Below are positions 7,853-13,740 of a stretch of 19,028 nt of DNA, one piece after another. Location: the NCBI GenBank assembly GCA_017618625.1, contig JAFZTV010000028.1, forward strand, positions 1-19,028. The letters are read 5' to 3'. Source of the DNA: Bacteroidales bacterium. GTDB taxonomy: Bacteria; Bacteroidota; Bacteroidia; Bacteroidales; P3. Numbering within the stretch: the stretch's first letter is position 1; each line of letters begins with the position of its first letter. Below the pieces are notes generated by a model that did not search any database, was not told the origin of the DNA, and saw only the letters and a program-made list of their open reading frames with translations. The position numbers were made by a program, and so were the translations under genes.

Positions 7853-8623
7853 ATGGGACTCAACCGTTCAGCAATGAGACTCTACTTCACCGGCCAAGTC
7901 GGCGGCATCATACAATACGAAGTCCGCGGACAGCTCCGCGTCCGTTCCTGCCCCGAGACCGTCCGCAACCCCCGCACTCCCGCCCAAACCGACCACCGCA
8001 ACCGCTTCGCCCTCGCCTCCTCCTACGTCCGCTCACTCGGCGACGTCTATAAAGTCGGCTACCGCCAATACAACACTTCACTCTCCCAGCGCGCCAACAT
8101 CGTCAAGCAGGTTTACGACAACGCACTCACACCCGCCGGCACCATCGACCCCCTCAAAGTCCTCACCGCCCGCGGCCCCATCTCTCGCCCTCAAGGCCTA
8201 CAACTCCAGCAACTCGGCAACCAGCTCCGTATCACCTGGTTCCGCCCCTCCAACCACAAACTCAAGCTCACTCTCACCCTCTACAACTACACCCGCGCCA
8301 TCGCCCAAACCCACTACGACCTCGCCACCTCGCAAGCCTCCTTCGCCACCATCTCCATCCCCGACGGCTGGCATTCCGACTCCCTCTACATCTACGCCTT
8401 CTGGCGCAGCGACCGCTCCCACTCCACCTCCGACAGCACCGCACAACCCATATCCGACCCCAACAACACCCACGACATCATAACCACCAACTCGCAATCC
8501 CCAACCCCCGACCCCGCCGACCTCAACCGACAATCCTTGACTGCCCGCTGGGCGTCGGCGATGACGCAAAACGACGGGTTTGCGGTGTTTTCGGCTACGG
8601 CTGGGCCGCATGGCGTTCCTTGA
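7853..8623 (+). CDS. DUF6266 family protein with atypical C-terminal tail
   Basis: 256 residues, function unknown. The N-terminal part, with GQVGGIIQYEVRGQLRVRS, NPRTPAQTDHRNRFALAS and DVYKVGYRQYNTSLSQRAN, then NALTPAGTIDPLKVLTARG, has the layout of the Bacteroidota DUF6266 family as I remember it. A beta-rich middle follows (about 115-195). There is no signal peptide or membrane segment. The last 50 or so residues are low in complexity (S, T, P, D, N) and do not resemble the usual family end. Codons before residue 231 end almost always in C and switch abruptly afterwards. The gene has its own promoter and sits alone between gcvP and the flavodoxin operon. The ATG at 7853 is the first in-frame start after the leader repeat. 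Horizontal origin is possible but unproven. Confidence 0.7.
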   Translation: MGLNRSAMRLYFTGQVGGIIQYEVRGQLRVRSCPETVRNPRTPAQTDHRNRFALASSYVRSLGDVYKVGYRQYNTSLSQRANIVKQVYDNALTPAGTIDPLKVLTARGPISRPQGLQLQQLGNQLRITWFRPSNHKLKLTLTLYNYTRAIAQTHYDLATSQASFATISIPDGWHSDSLYIYAFWRSDRSHSTSDSTAQPISDPNNTHDIITTNSQSPTPDPADLNRQSLTARWASAMTQNDGFAVFSATAGPHGVP

Positions 8624-8637
8624 TGACAAAATTTGCC

Positions 8638-8645
8638 TATCTTTG
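8638..8645 (+). promoter_or_regulatory. Promoter -7 box for the flavodoxin operon
   Basis: TATCTTTG matches TAnnTTTG exactly and lies 15 bp after the DUF6266 stop codon. The -33 region is weak: TTG at 8620-8622 is closer than the usual spacing. Predicted transcription would start near 8652, at the base of the hairpin described next. Confidence 0.6.
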
Positions 8646-8650
8646 AAAAT

Positions 8651-8702
8651 CAATTAGCTGCGTGCCGCTAGCAACCAGCGAGCGGTCACAGCTTTGCAAT
8701 TG
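8651..8702 (+). promoter_or_regulatory. Nested stem-loop in the flavodoxin mRNA leader
   Basis: Three co-axial pairings can form: CAATT (8651-8655) with AATTG (8698-8702), AGCTG (8656-8660) with CAGCT (8689-8693), and CCGCT (8665-8669) with AGCGG (8681-8685). They enclose an 11-nt loop. The structure starts almost exactly at the predicted transcript start and has no T-run after it, so it looks like a 5' stabilising or regulatory hairpin, not a terminator. No known riboswitch family is recognised. Confidence 0.5.
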
Positions 8703-8732
8703 ACGTGATAACAAATTAAAACACATATAAAT

Positions 8733-9578
8733 ATGAAACACATTAAACTTATGACAATCGTCGCGGCGACGGCGATGCTGGCTGTCTCGTGCGGACAGAA
8801 GAAAGAAACGCCAAAGGAAGAAGGGCCGAAATATCTGGTTCTCTACTACTCGCAGACGTCGAACACGAAGGCGGTGGCCGAGGAGATTGCGGGCCATCTG
8901 GGCGCAGACATCGAGGAGATTCTGGCCATGCAGCCCTACGACGGTGACTTCCAGGCAACTATAGAGCGTTGCATGCAGGAACGCGAACAGGGCGTGAAGC
9001 CGGAGATACAGCCGCTGGTGGCCGATGTGTCTAAGTATGACGTGATTTTCATCGGCTACCCTGTGTGGTTCGGAACGTATGCGCCTCCTGTGGCCGCGTT
9101 GCTCGACGGGGTGGATTTGAGCGGCAAGAAAGTGGTTCCTTTCTGCACTTTCGGCAGCGGCGGACTTGAGAGCAGCGTAAAAGACCTCGTAGCGAAGCAA
9201 CCCAACGCCGAGGTGCTGCCCGGCTACGGCGTGCGCGCCGCCCGCCTGGAGGCTATGCCGAAGGAGGTCGAGGAGTTTCTGAAAGCCGGCGGTTTCATTG
9301 AAGGCGAATACACACCGCTGCCCGATTTCGGTGAGATGCACGATGTGAACGCCGAGGAGACGGAGGTGTTCAACACCGCGGTTGACGGTTATCCGATGCT
9401 GAACGCGCAAGCGAAGGGCGTGGCTGTGCGCACCATTCCCAACGGTACGGAATATCTGTTCACCGCCGTCGATATGCCTCGCGAGAAGAAAGCCGACATG
9501 CCGCCGGCAGGCGAGTTGCAGGTGTATGTGACCGTTGTCGATGGCGAAACGCCTGTCTTCACCAAAGTAATCCGCTAA
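8733..9578 (+). CDS. Flavodoxin-domain lipoprotein
   Basis: 281 residues. The N-terminus is a lipoprotein signal with lipobox LAVSC (Cys20), so the mature protein is a lipid-anchored envelope protein. A short K/E/P linker leads to a flavodoxin-like domain (about 33-180) with the FMN phosphate loop YYSQTSNTKAVAEE (SQTSNT, 40-45), the flavin-contacting FIGYPVWFGTYAPPVAALL, and TFGSGGLESS. This is the Flavodoxin_4 type. An extra C-terminal segment (about 205-281) is beta-rich and not recognised. The likely role is electron transfer or reduction of a small substrate in the periplasm with FMN; the partner is unknown. It is the first gene of a tight plus-strand run, and its TAA is directly followed by the ATG of the next gene (TAAATG), implying coupled translation. 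Confidence 0.85.
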   Translation: MKHIKLMTIVAATAMLAVSCGQKKETPKEEGPKYLVLYYSQTSNTKAVAEEIAGHLGADIEEILAMQPYDGDFQATIERCMQEREQGVKPEIQPLVADVSKYDVIFIGYPVWFGTYAPPVAALLDGVDLSGKKVVPFCTFGSGGLESSVKDLVAKQPNAEVLPGYGVRAARLEAMPKEVEEFLKAGGFIEGEYTPLPDFGEMHDVNAEETEVFNTAVDGYPMLNAQAKGVAVRTIPNGTEYLFTAVDMPREKKADMPPAGELQVYVTVVDGETPVFTKVIR

Positions 9579-10076
9579 ATGTCAAAGCGCATCAGGCAAT
9601 ATATCGGCATTCTCGCCGCCGTAGTGGTGTATTACATCGTCCACGAAGGGGCACACCTGCTGGTGGCGCTGGCACTCGGTGTGTTCAAGAGCGTCAAATT
9701 CATGGGCTTGGGCCTGCAGATTGATGTCTGTGCCGAACAGATGACAGACCTTCAGATGGGGCTTTTCTGCATAGCTGGTGCTGTGGCGACCTTTGCGACG
9801 GCGTGGATATTGGTGCTACTCAGCAGACGGATTTGCACCTCGCGGAGCGAACTGCTCAAAGCTGCCTTGTGGTATGTAACCATTGCCATGCTGGTTATCG
9901 ACCCACTGTATCTCAGCGTGTTGTGCGGTTTGGTGGGCGGAGGCGACATGAACGGCATACGCCTGCTGATGCCTGAAGTGGCGGCACGGGTGCTGTTCGG
10001 CGTCATCGGCGTCGCGCATATCGTGGTTATTTGGAAACTACTGTTGCCCAGATATAAAGCAGCCTTCAAAAAGTAA
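9579..10076 (+). CDS. Membrane protein with HEGAH motif, possible M50-like metallopeptidase
   Basis: 165 residues with about four hydrophobic segments (roughly 8-20 plus the helix carrying the motif, 58-82, 93-118, 137-157). The zinc-binding type motif H22-E23-G-A-H26 lies inside the first segment, as in site-2-protease (M50) and related small membrane proteins. A possible third-ligand region is VIDPLYLSVL followed by GGGDMNG, which loosely resembles the second M50 motif but lacks the NxxPxxxLDG form. Whether it is an active protease is therefore uncertain. The start codon abuts the flavodoxin stop with no gap, so the two are co-expressed. It might equally be a non-proteolytic membrane partner of the flavodoxin. 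Confidence 0.65.
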   Translation: MSKRIRQYIGILAAVVVYYIVHEGAHLLVALALGVFKSVKFMGLGLQIDVCAEQMTDLQMGLFCIAGAVATFATAWILVLLSRRICTSRSELLKAALWYVTIAMLVIDPLYLSVLCGLVGGGDMNGIRLLMPEVAARVLFGVIGVAHIVVIWKLLLPRYKAAFKK

Positions 10077-10081
10077 ACCGA

Positions 10082-10438
10082 ATGGAGATAGACCTTTTGC
10101 TGGAATATGGGTGTCGGGAAGAGCTGCGTGAGTGGCTGGAGGCCAACCACGAGACGGCGAGCCACTGCTGGGTGACCAGCAATCGCAGCAAGGTCGTGCG
10201 CAACGACGCCATCCCCTATCTGGAGGTGGTCGAGGAAGCGCTCTGCTTCGGATGGATTGACTCGACCTGCAAGCGGCTGGACGACGGACGCATGGCGCAG
10301 AGACTCTCGCCAAGGCGCAAAGGGAGCCACTGGACGGAGCTGAACCGAAAGCGCTGCGCCGACTTGGAAGCACGAGGGTTGATGACAGAAGCTGGTCGTC
10401 AAGCGCTGACCGTCGGAACCGCCAACAAATATAGATAA
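10082..10438 (+). CDS. YdeI/OmpD-associated family protein, short form
   Basis: 118 residues. The core matches the YdeI/OmdA family signature: LREWLEANHETASHCWV, YLEVVEEALCFGWIDSTCKR, then MAQRLSPRRKGSHWTELNR and LMTEAGRQAL. Family members are usually around 190 residues with a further C-terminal domain. Here the protein stops just after the N-terminal conserved part (TVGTANKYR), so it is a short or truncated form. The family has been linked to peptide or bacteriocin tolerance and stress in other bacteria, but the biochemistry is unclear. It starts 5 bp after the HEGAH membrane protein gene and ends 3 bp before the acetyltransferase gene, in the same operon. No signal peptide, so probably cytoplasmic. 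Confidence 0.75.
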   Translation: MEIDLLLEYGCREELREWLEANHETASHCWVTSNRSKVVRNDAIPYLEVVEEALCFGWIDSTCKRLDDGRMAQRLSPRRKGSHWTELNRKRCADLEARGLMTEAGRQALTVGTANKYR

Positions 10439-10441
10439 ACA

Positions 10442-11068
10442 ATGAAAACCGAGATAAACCCACAGGAGAGCACCCGAGCCGAAGCCTTCAGGCTTTGGAT
10501 GACCTCGCCGATGCCGATGGTCACGTTGGTCAAAACCATGGACGTGAGCCACCTGCTACGAGTCAGCCGCAAGAAGGGCGTGAAGTTCAACGCGCTCCTC
10601 TGCTGGTGCATCGGACGCGCAGCCACAGGCATCGAGGAGTTCTACACCTTGCCCGAGGCAGGCAAGCTGTATCGCTACGACCGTCTGGCCGTGAACGTGA
10701 TTGTCAACAACGCCCAAGGTGGCATAAACTCTTGCGACATACCCTTCAGCGACGACCTGCAGCAGTTCAACCGCGACTATCTGACGCGCACCGCCAAGGT
10801 GGCTGCCGAATGTAAAAGCGATTATCTAGACGGCTATATGGTTATCGGGACCTCGGCGATGATTGACACCCAACTCGACACCATCGTCAACCAGTACACC
10901 GACCAGTTCACCAACCCGATGGTGATGTGGGGCCGCTACCGCAAAGGGCTGTTCAAGACGACGCTGCCCGTCTCGTTCCAGTTCCACCACGTACAGATGG
11001 ACGGCGGCCACGCGGCACGTTTCCTCGAACGGCTGCAACAGGTTTTAGTTTTAAGCTGTAAGTTTTAA
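10442..11068 (+). CDS. CatA-like O-acetyltransferase (chloramphenicol acetyltransferase fold)
   Basis: 208 residues, close to the CAT length of about 215. The catalytic motif of the fold is present near the C-terminus as FQFHHVQMDGGHAARFL, with catalytic His183 and structural Asp187. Upstream landmarks also fit the trimeric CAT family: FNALLCWCIGRAATGIEEF, VNVIVNN, NPMVMWGRYRKG. It would transfer acetyl from acetyl-CoA to a hydroxyl group. The N-terminal acceptor-binding region differs from what I recall of true chloramphenicol-resistance enzymes, so the substrate is unknown and resistance should not be assumed. The last residues (VLVLSCKF) and the stop codon are encoded by heptad array D, so the native C-terminus has been replaced or extended by repeat sequence. 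It follows the YdeI-like gene by 3 bp. Confidence 0.82.
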   Translation: MKTEINPQESTRAEAFRLWMTSPMPMVTLVKTMDVSHLLRVSRKKGVKFNALLCWCIGRAATGIEEFYTLPEAGKLYRYDRLAVNVIVNNAQGGINSCDIPFSDDLQQFNRDYLTRTAKVAAECKSDYLDGYMVIGTSAMIDTQLDTIVNQYTDQFTNPMVMWGRYRKGLFKTTLPVSFQFHHVQMDGGHAARFLERLQQVLVLSCKF

Positions 11069-11104
11069 GTTTTGAGCTATAAATATTAAGTATTAAGCTG
11101 GAAG
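11042..11104. repeat. Heptad repeat array D (9 units, YTNTAAG type)
   Basis: Nine successive 7-bp units of approximate consensus YTNTAAG (TTTTAAG, CTGTAAG, TATTAAG and variants), the longest array in the window. It supplies the C-terminal codons and stop of the acetyltransferase gene and ends 6 bp before the ATG of the M28 peptidase gene. Because TAA recurs every 7 bases, stops appear in all three plus frames. Confidence 0.75.
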
Positions 11105-11110
11105 TTTTAT

Positions 11111-12367
11111 ATGAAAAAGATTTTAATCATTCTGCTGGTTTTCAACTGCATTCAAGCCAACGCGCAGGATATGGCGCACTACAAACACATAGTCAAGGAG
11201 CTCTGCTCGACCAAGTATCAGGGACGCGGCTATGCCAAAGACGGCGCCAACAAGGCAGGAAAATACATCGAAAAAGAGTTCCGCAAGGTCGGGGTTGACG
11301 AGGTGACGCTTCAGCCTTTCAAACTGAACATCAACACCTTCCCGGGCAAGATGGAGATGGCGGTTGACGGCCGGAAACTGACGGCGGGCATCGACTTCGC
11401 CATGCGTGAATACTCGCCCGGCGTAAAGGGCACCTACCCTCTCTATTACGTTGATACGCTCAACTTCGACGCCGAGCGGATGATGGCAGACCTTGCAAAG
11501 CCGGAATACAAAAACTGCTTCGTAGTGTGCGACTTTTGGTTTATGTATCGCAGCCACCGCAAGGATTTCCAAAAGCTGCAGAAAGGCACCGAATGTCCCA
11601 ACGCAGGCATGATTCAGACATGGGAGCGGCCTTTGAAATTCTACAAAGCCTACGGCGAAAAGGTGACAGGCAAACCCATCATCTGGAGCACCTCCGACTT
11701 CCCCAAGGGGGCTCGCACCATCACCGTCGATATCGAGAACCGATTCCTCGAGAACTACGAGTGCTTCAATGTCATAGCCAAGGTGGAAGGCAGGCGGCAC
11801 GACAGCTGCTTTGTTTTCACCGCCCACTACGACCATCTCGGCAACCTCGGCAAGAAGGTCTTCTATCCGGGCGCCAACGACAACGCCTCTGGCACCGCCA
11901 CCATCATCACCCTCGCGGCCTATTATGCACAGAACCGCCCCGAGTACGACATGTATTTCATCGCCTTCTCGGGCGAGGATTCGGGCCTTCACGGCTCGGA
12001 GTGCTATGCCGAGAGCCCGCTGGTGCCGCTCAGCCAGATTAAATATCTGTTCAACATCGACATGATAGGCGACAACAACCCCGTGCAGTACTGCGAAGTC
12101 AGCGACGAAGGCATGCGTGGCTACGCCCTTCTGGAGCAAATCAACAGCGAGCGGAACCACTTCAAAGGGCTCAACCGAGGCGAACTGGCGGGCAACAGCG
12201 ACCACTACCCCTTCGCTCAGAAGCACGTGCCGTGCATTCTCTTCGAGAACGAAAGCGGCGACGCCTTCAAATACTACCACACCACCTACGACAACTACAA
12301 GAATTTCATAACAGTAACCTACGAGCCCATCTTCCGCCTAATAAAAGAGTTTGTGGAGCGGTATTGA
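11111..12367 (+). CDS. Secreted M28 family zinc peptidase
   Basis: 418 residues. Signal peptide MKKILIILLVFNCIQANA is cleaved before QD. An N-terminal region with LCSTKYQGRGYAKDGANKAG and a PA-like insert precedes the M28 catalytic domain (about 225-418). The co-catalytic zinc site is visible: His239 in AHYDHLG with Asp241, bridging Asp257 in GANDNASG, general base Glu289 in SGEDSGLHGS, Asp317 in FNIDMIG and His390 in YHTTYDN. At position 290 an Asp replaces the usual second Glu of the SGEE motif. It is probably an exported aminopeptidase acting on peptides. There is no T9SS tail, so a periplasmic or Sec-only route is likely. It lies 42 bp after the CatA-like gene across heptad array D; no clear promoter is seen, so read-through from the operon is likely. 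Confidence 0.9.
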   Translation: MKKILIILLVFNCIQANAQDMAHYKHIVKELCSTKYQGRGYAKDGANKAGKYIEKEFRKVGVDEVTLQPFKLNINTFPGKMEMAVDGRKLTAGIDFAMREYSPGVKGTYPLYYVDTLNFDAERMMADLAKPEYKNCFVVCDFWFMYRSHRKDFQKLQKGTECPNAGMIQTWERPLKFYKAYGEKVTGKPIIWSTSDFPKGARTITVDIENRFLENYECFNVIAKVEGRRHDSCFVFTAHYDHLGNLGKKVFYPGANDNASGTATIITLAAYYAQNRPEYDMYFIAFSGEDSGLHGSECYAESPLVPLSQIKYLFNIDMIGDNNPVQYCEVSDEGMRGYALLEQINSERNHFKGLNRGELAGNSDHYPFAQKHVPCILFENESGDAFKYYHTTYDNYKNFITVTYEPIFRLIKEFVERY

Positions 12368-12388
12368 TGCGGCGATGAAAACCTGCTG

Positions 12389-12416
12389 ATACAGGAGAAA
12401 ACGCCCTGCTCCGTAT
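12389..12416 (+). terminator. Possible hairpin after the M28 gene
   Basis: ATAC-A-GGAG (12389-12397 with one bulged A) can pair with CTCCGTAT (12409-12416), 22 bp after the stop. Only ATTTCC follows, so it is a weak terminator candidate and might only protect the 3' end. Confidence 0.3.
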
Positions 12417-12465
12417 TTCCCCCACTGCCACCCAATATTCGGGATTGTATTACAAGATATAAAAC

Positions 12466-12491
12466 AAAAAAAAACGCACCCCGATGGGCAC
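12466..12491 (-). terminator. Intrinsic terminator for the B12-regulated unit
   Basis: On the minus strand GTGCCC pairs with GGGTGC around an ATCG loop (two G-U wobbles), followed by a run of nine T. The wobble pairs become mismatches on the plus strand, so it works in one direction only. It lies about 40 bp past the stop of the 12533-13552 gene, between convergent genes. Confidence 0.6.
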
Positions 12492-12532
12492 ACTTTTCGC
12501 CAAAGAGATGGCTATTGATTGATAATGAGTTT

Positions 12533-13552
12533 CTACCTCGCCACCATCAGGCGGACGGTTTCGCCTGCGGCCTTGACTATATAGATTCCGTTTCTAAGAC
12601 GTTCCGTCGAAATCGACACGCTCACCGAGCCCGAGGGAACTGGCTGTTCCATCATGCAACGGCCCGAGATGTCGTATATGGCCACCGTCTGGCTGCCCGA
12701 CTGCAGCTTTGCAGGGTCGAGCATCACCGTCACCCTCTCCCCTGCGGGATTGGGATAGACGCTCTTGATGACTGAGTGTTGCGGAGCGCTTATAGACGAC
12801 GGCTCGCCCAGAACGGCGACGGCGTCAAGGTCAAATCCTGTGCTGTAGCTGTTTGTCGGGAACGGGTCGTTGATTATGTGGCCGTAAGAGTCATAGCTGC
12901 CATACTGGGGGTCTATGCTGCCCACCACGTCAACCACACGCACATGTGTGATGTTGTCAATGTCTATTCCTGTGCTGTCGCGCAGCTCCTCAAGGTCGAA
13001 CGGGGTACCCCATCCACCTCTGTATTTGCCGGCCAGGTTGTTGATATACGTGGCGTCTAGCTGACCGATGCCGCCCACCTGGGTTTCGGTCTGTGTGAGC
13101 GAAGTGGCGGGGAACCGCACAAAACGCTCGCCGTCGCTGCTCACCTCCACAAAAGCAAGCTCAAGGAAGTAGTCGTCAAACGAATTTTCGAATACGGCCA
13201 AGTCGTAGCCGTTTACGTTATGTATCGGTTCGTCAAATGTCAGGGTGGCGTAGCCGCCATCGCCAAGCGGCACCACATGATAGACCGTATTCGTCCATGC
13301 CGGGCCTATGGCGCTGTCGCCGCTGTGAGCGAAGGTCACTATCGAGTCGGGCCGGTTGCGTATATTTATCGGACCGAACACCACCTCGCACCCCGTGGCC
13401 CATGCCACAATTCGTGGGTCGTCATATTTCACCGCCGTGCACCCTTCCGTGCCCACTATGCCGCAGAACGGGCCCTGCCCATGTGCGCACACACCACACA
13501 CAAAGAGCAGGACCATAATCAGCGGGTATTTCACAAAGTTGATATGTTTCAT
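12533..13552 (-). CDS. T9SS-exported cell-surface protein (second gene of B12 unit)
   Basis: 339 residues. A signal peptide (about 1-25, ending AHGQ) leads to a domain of about 230 residues with YDDPRIVAWATGCEV, GDGGYATLTFDEPI, DLAVFENSFDDYFLELAFVE, VSSDGERFVRFPATSLTQTE, NLAGKYRGGWGTPFDLEEL and ITHVRVVDVVGSIDPQYGSY. I recall similar cell-surface proteins in Bacteroidota corrinoid loci but cannot name a Pfam family. The end (264-339) is a T9SS type A sorting domain, with YPNP at 266-269, VAIYDISGR and LRNGIYIV. That predicts passage through the outer membrane and surface anchoring or release. It is downstream of the four-repeat protein on the same strand, and the 184-bp gap holds three hairpins. 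Co-transcription from the riboswitch promoter is likely but not certain. Ligand unknown. Confidence 0.78.
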   Translation of the reverse strand: MKHINFVKYPLIMVLLFVCGVCAHGQGPFCGIVGTEGCTAVKYDDPRIVAWATGCEVVFGPINIRNRPDSIVTFAHSGDSAIGPAWTNTVYHVVPLGDGGYATLTFDEPIHNVNGYDLAVFENSFDDYFLELAFVEVSSDGERFVRFPATSLTQTETQVGGIGQLDATYINNLAGKYRGGWGTPFDLEELRDSTGIDIDNITHVRVVDVVGSIDPQYGSYDSYGHIINDPFPTNSYSTGFDLDAVAVLGEPSSISAPQHSVIKSVYPNPAGERVTVMLDPAKLQSGSQTVAIYDISGRCMMEQPVPSGSVSVSISTERLRNGIYIVKAAGETVRLMVAR

Positions 13553-13625
13553 GTTGATATGTTTAAAGGTTCAAGGGTTTCAATTGTCGATTCACCATTC
13601 ACAACTTCACAAAATCAATTGCCCT

Positions 13626-13645
13626 GTGCGGACACGCACTTTTTT
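13626..13645 (+). terminator. Hairpin with T6 tail on the plus strand, between the two B12-unit genes
   Basis: GTGCG (13626-13630) pairs with CGCAC (13635-13639) around GACA, followed by six T on the plus strand. In that direction it would stop transcription antisense to the 12533-13552 gene. On the sense (minus) strand it is a plain hairpin preceded by A6. Loop and stem are short, so the call is moderate. Confidence 0.4.
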
Positions 13646-13650
13646 CCTGG

Positions 13651-13683
13651 TTCCCGGTGAGGCATCTCTGCCTACGCCGGGAA
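13651..13683. repeat. Long inverted repeat in the intercistronic gap
   Basis: TTCCCGG (13651-13657) pairs with CCGGGAA (13677-13683), and inside it AGGCA (13660-13664) pairs with TGCCT (13669-13673) around TCTC. That is twelve base pairs with a small internal loop. It is not followed by a T-run on the minus strand. It could be an mRNA processing or stabilising hairpin, or a REP-like palindrome. Confidence 0.65.
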
Positions 13684-13689
13684 AATATC

Positions 13690-13704
13690 GAGGCTTTCCG
13701 CCTC
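13690..13704. repeat. Short inverted repeat next to the long hairpin
   Basis: GAGGC (13690-13694) pairs perfectly with GCCTC (13700-13704) around TTTCC, 6 bp from the longer palindrome and directly beside heptad array E. Confidence 0.45.
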
Positions 13705-13705
13705 T

Positions 13706-13740
13706 AATTTCGAAATTCAAATTTCAGAATTCGAAATTAG
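13706..13740. repeat. Heptad repeat array E (5 units, AATTTCR type)
   Basis: Five 7-bp units (AATTTCG, AAATTCA, AATTTCA, GAATTCG, AAATTAG). The last unit contains the stop codon of the four-repeat surface protein (minus strand, 13737-13739), so the array begins at the end of that gene and runs into the intercistronic gap. Confidence 0.6.

Larger units (their letters stand above)
7440..8548. other. Block with extreme C-over-G skew covering repeat, promoter and most of the DUF6266 gene
   Basis: The plus strand here is very poor in G. The 60 bases from 7681 have 22 C and 1 G (intergenic), and the 60 from 8281 have 31 C and 7 G (coding). The skew ignores the gene boundary and stops sharply near codon 231 of the DUF6266 gene, after which codons end mostly in G or T. 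The non-coding part (7384-7852) holds the 24-bp tandem repeat, a promoter and heptad array C, and no gene that I can support. Confidence 0.7.

Noticed and set aside
8198..8653. Minus-strand frame opposite the DUF6266 gene with glycine- and valine-rich sequence
   Set aside because: It reflects the G-rich complement of the skewed block; the plus-strand frame has the promoter and the family match.
8637..9410. Minus-strand frame of 257 codons opposite the flavodoxin gene
   Set aside because: The lipobox, FMN loop and length of the plus-strand flavodoxin are convincing; the antisense peptide has none.
10442..11068. Chloramphenicol-resistance gene
   Set aside because: The fold and HHxxxDG motif are those of the CAT family, but the acceptor-binding part differs, so only CatA-like acetyltransferase is supported.
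11123..12280. Long minus-strand open frame (385 codons) opposite the M28 peptidase gene
   Set aside because: The plus strand encodes an intact M28 protein with all metal-site motifs; the antisense frame is a by-product of codon bias.
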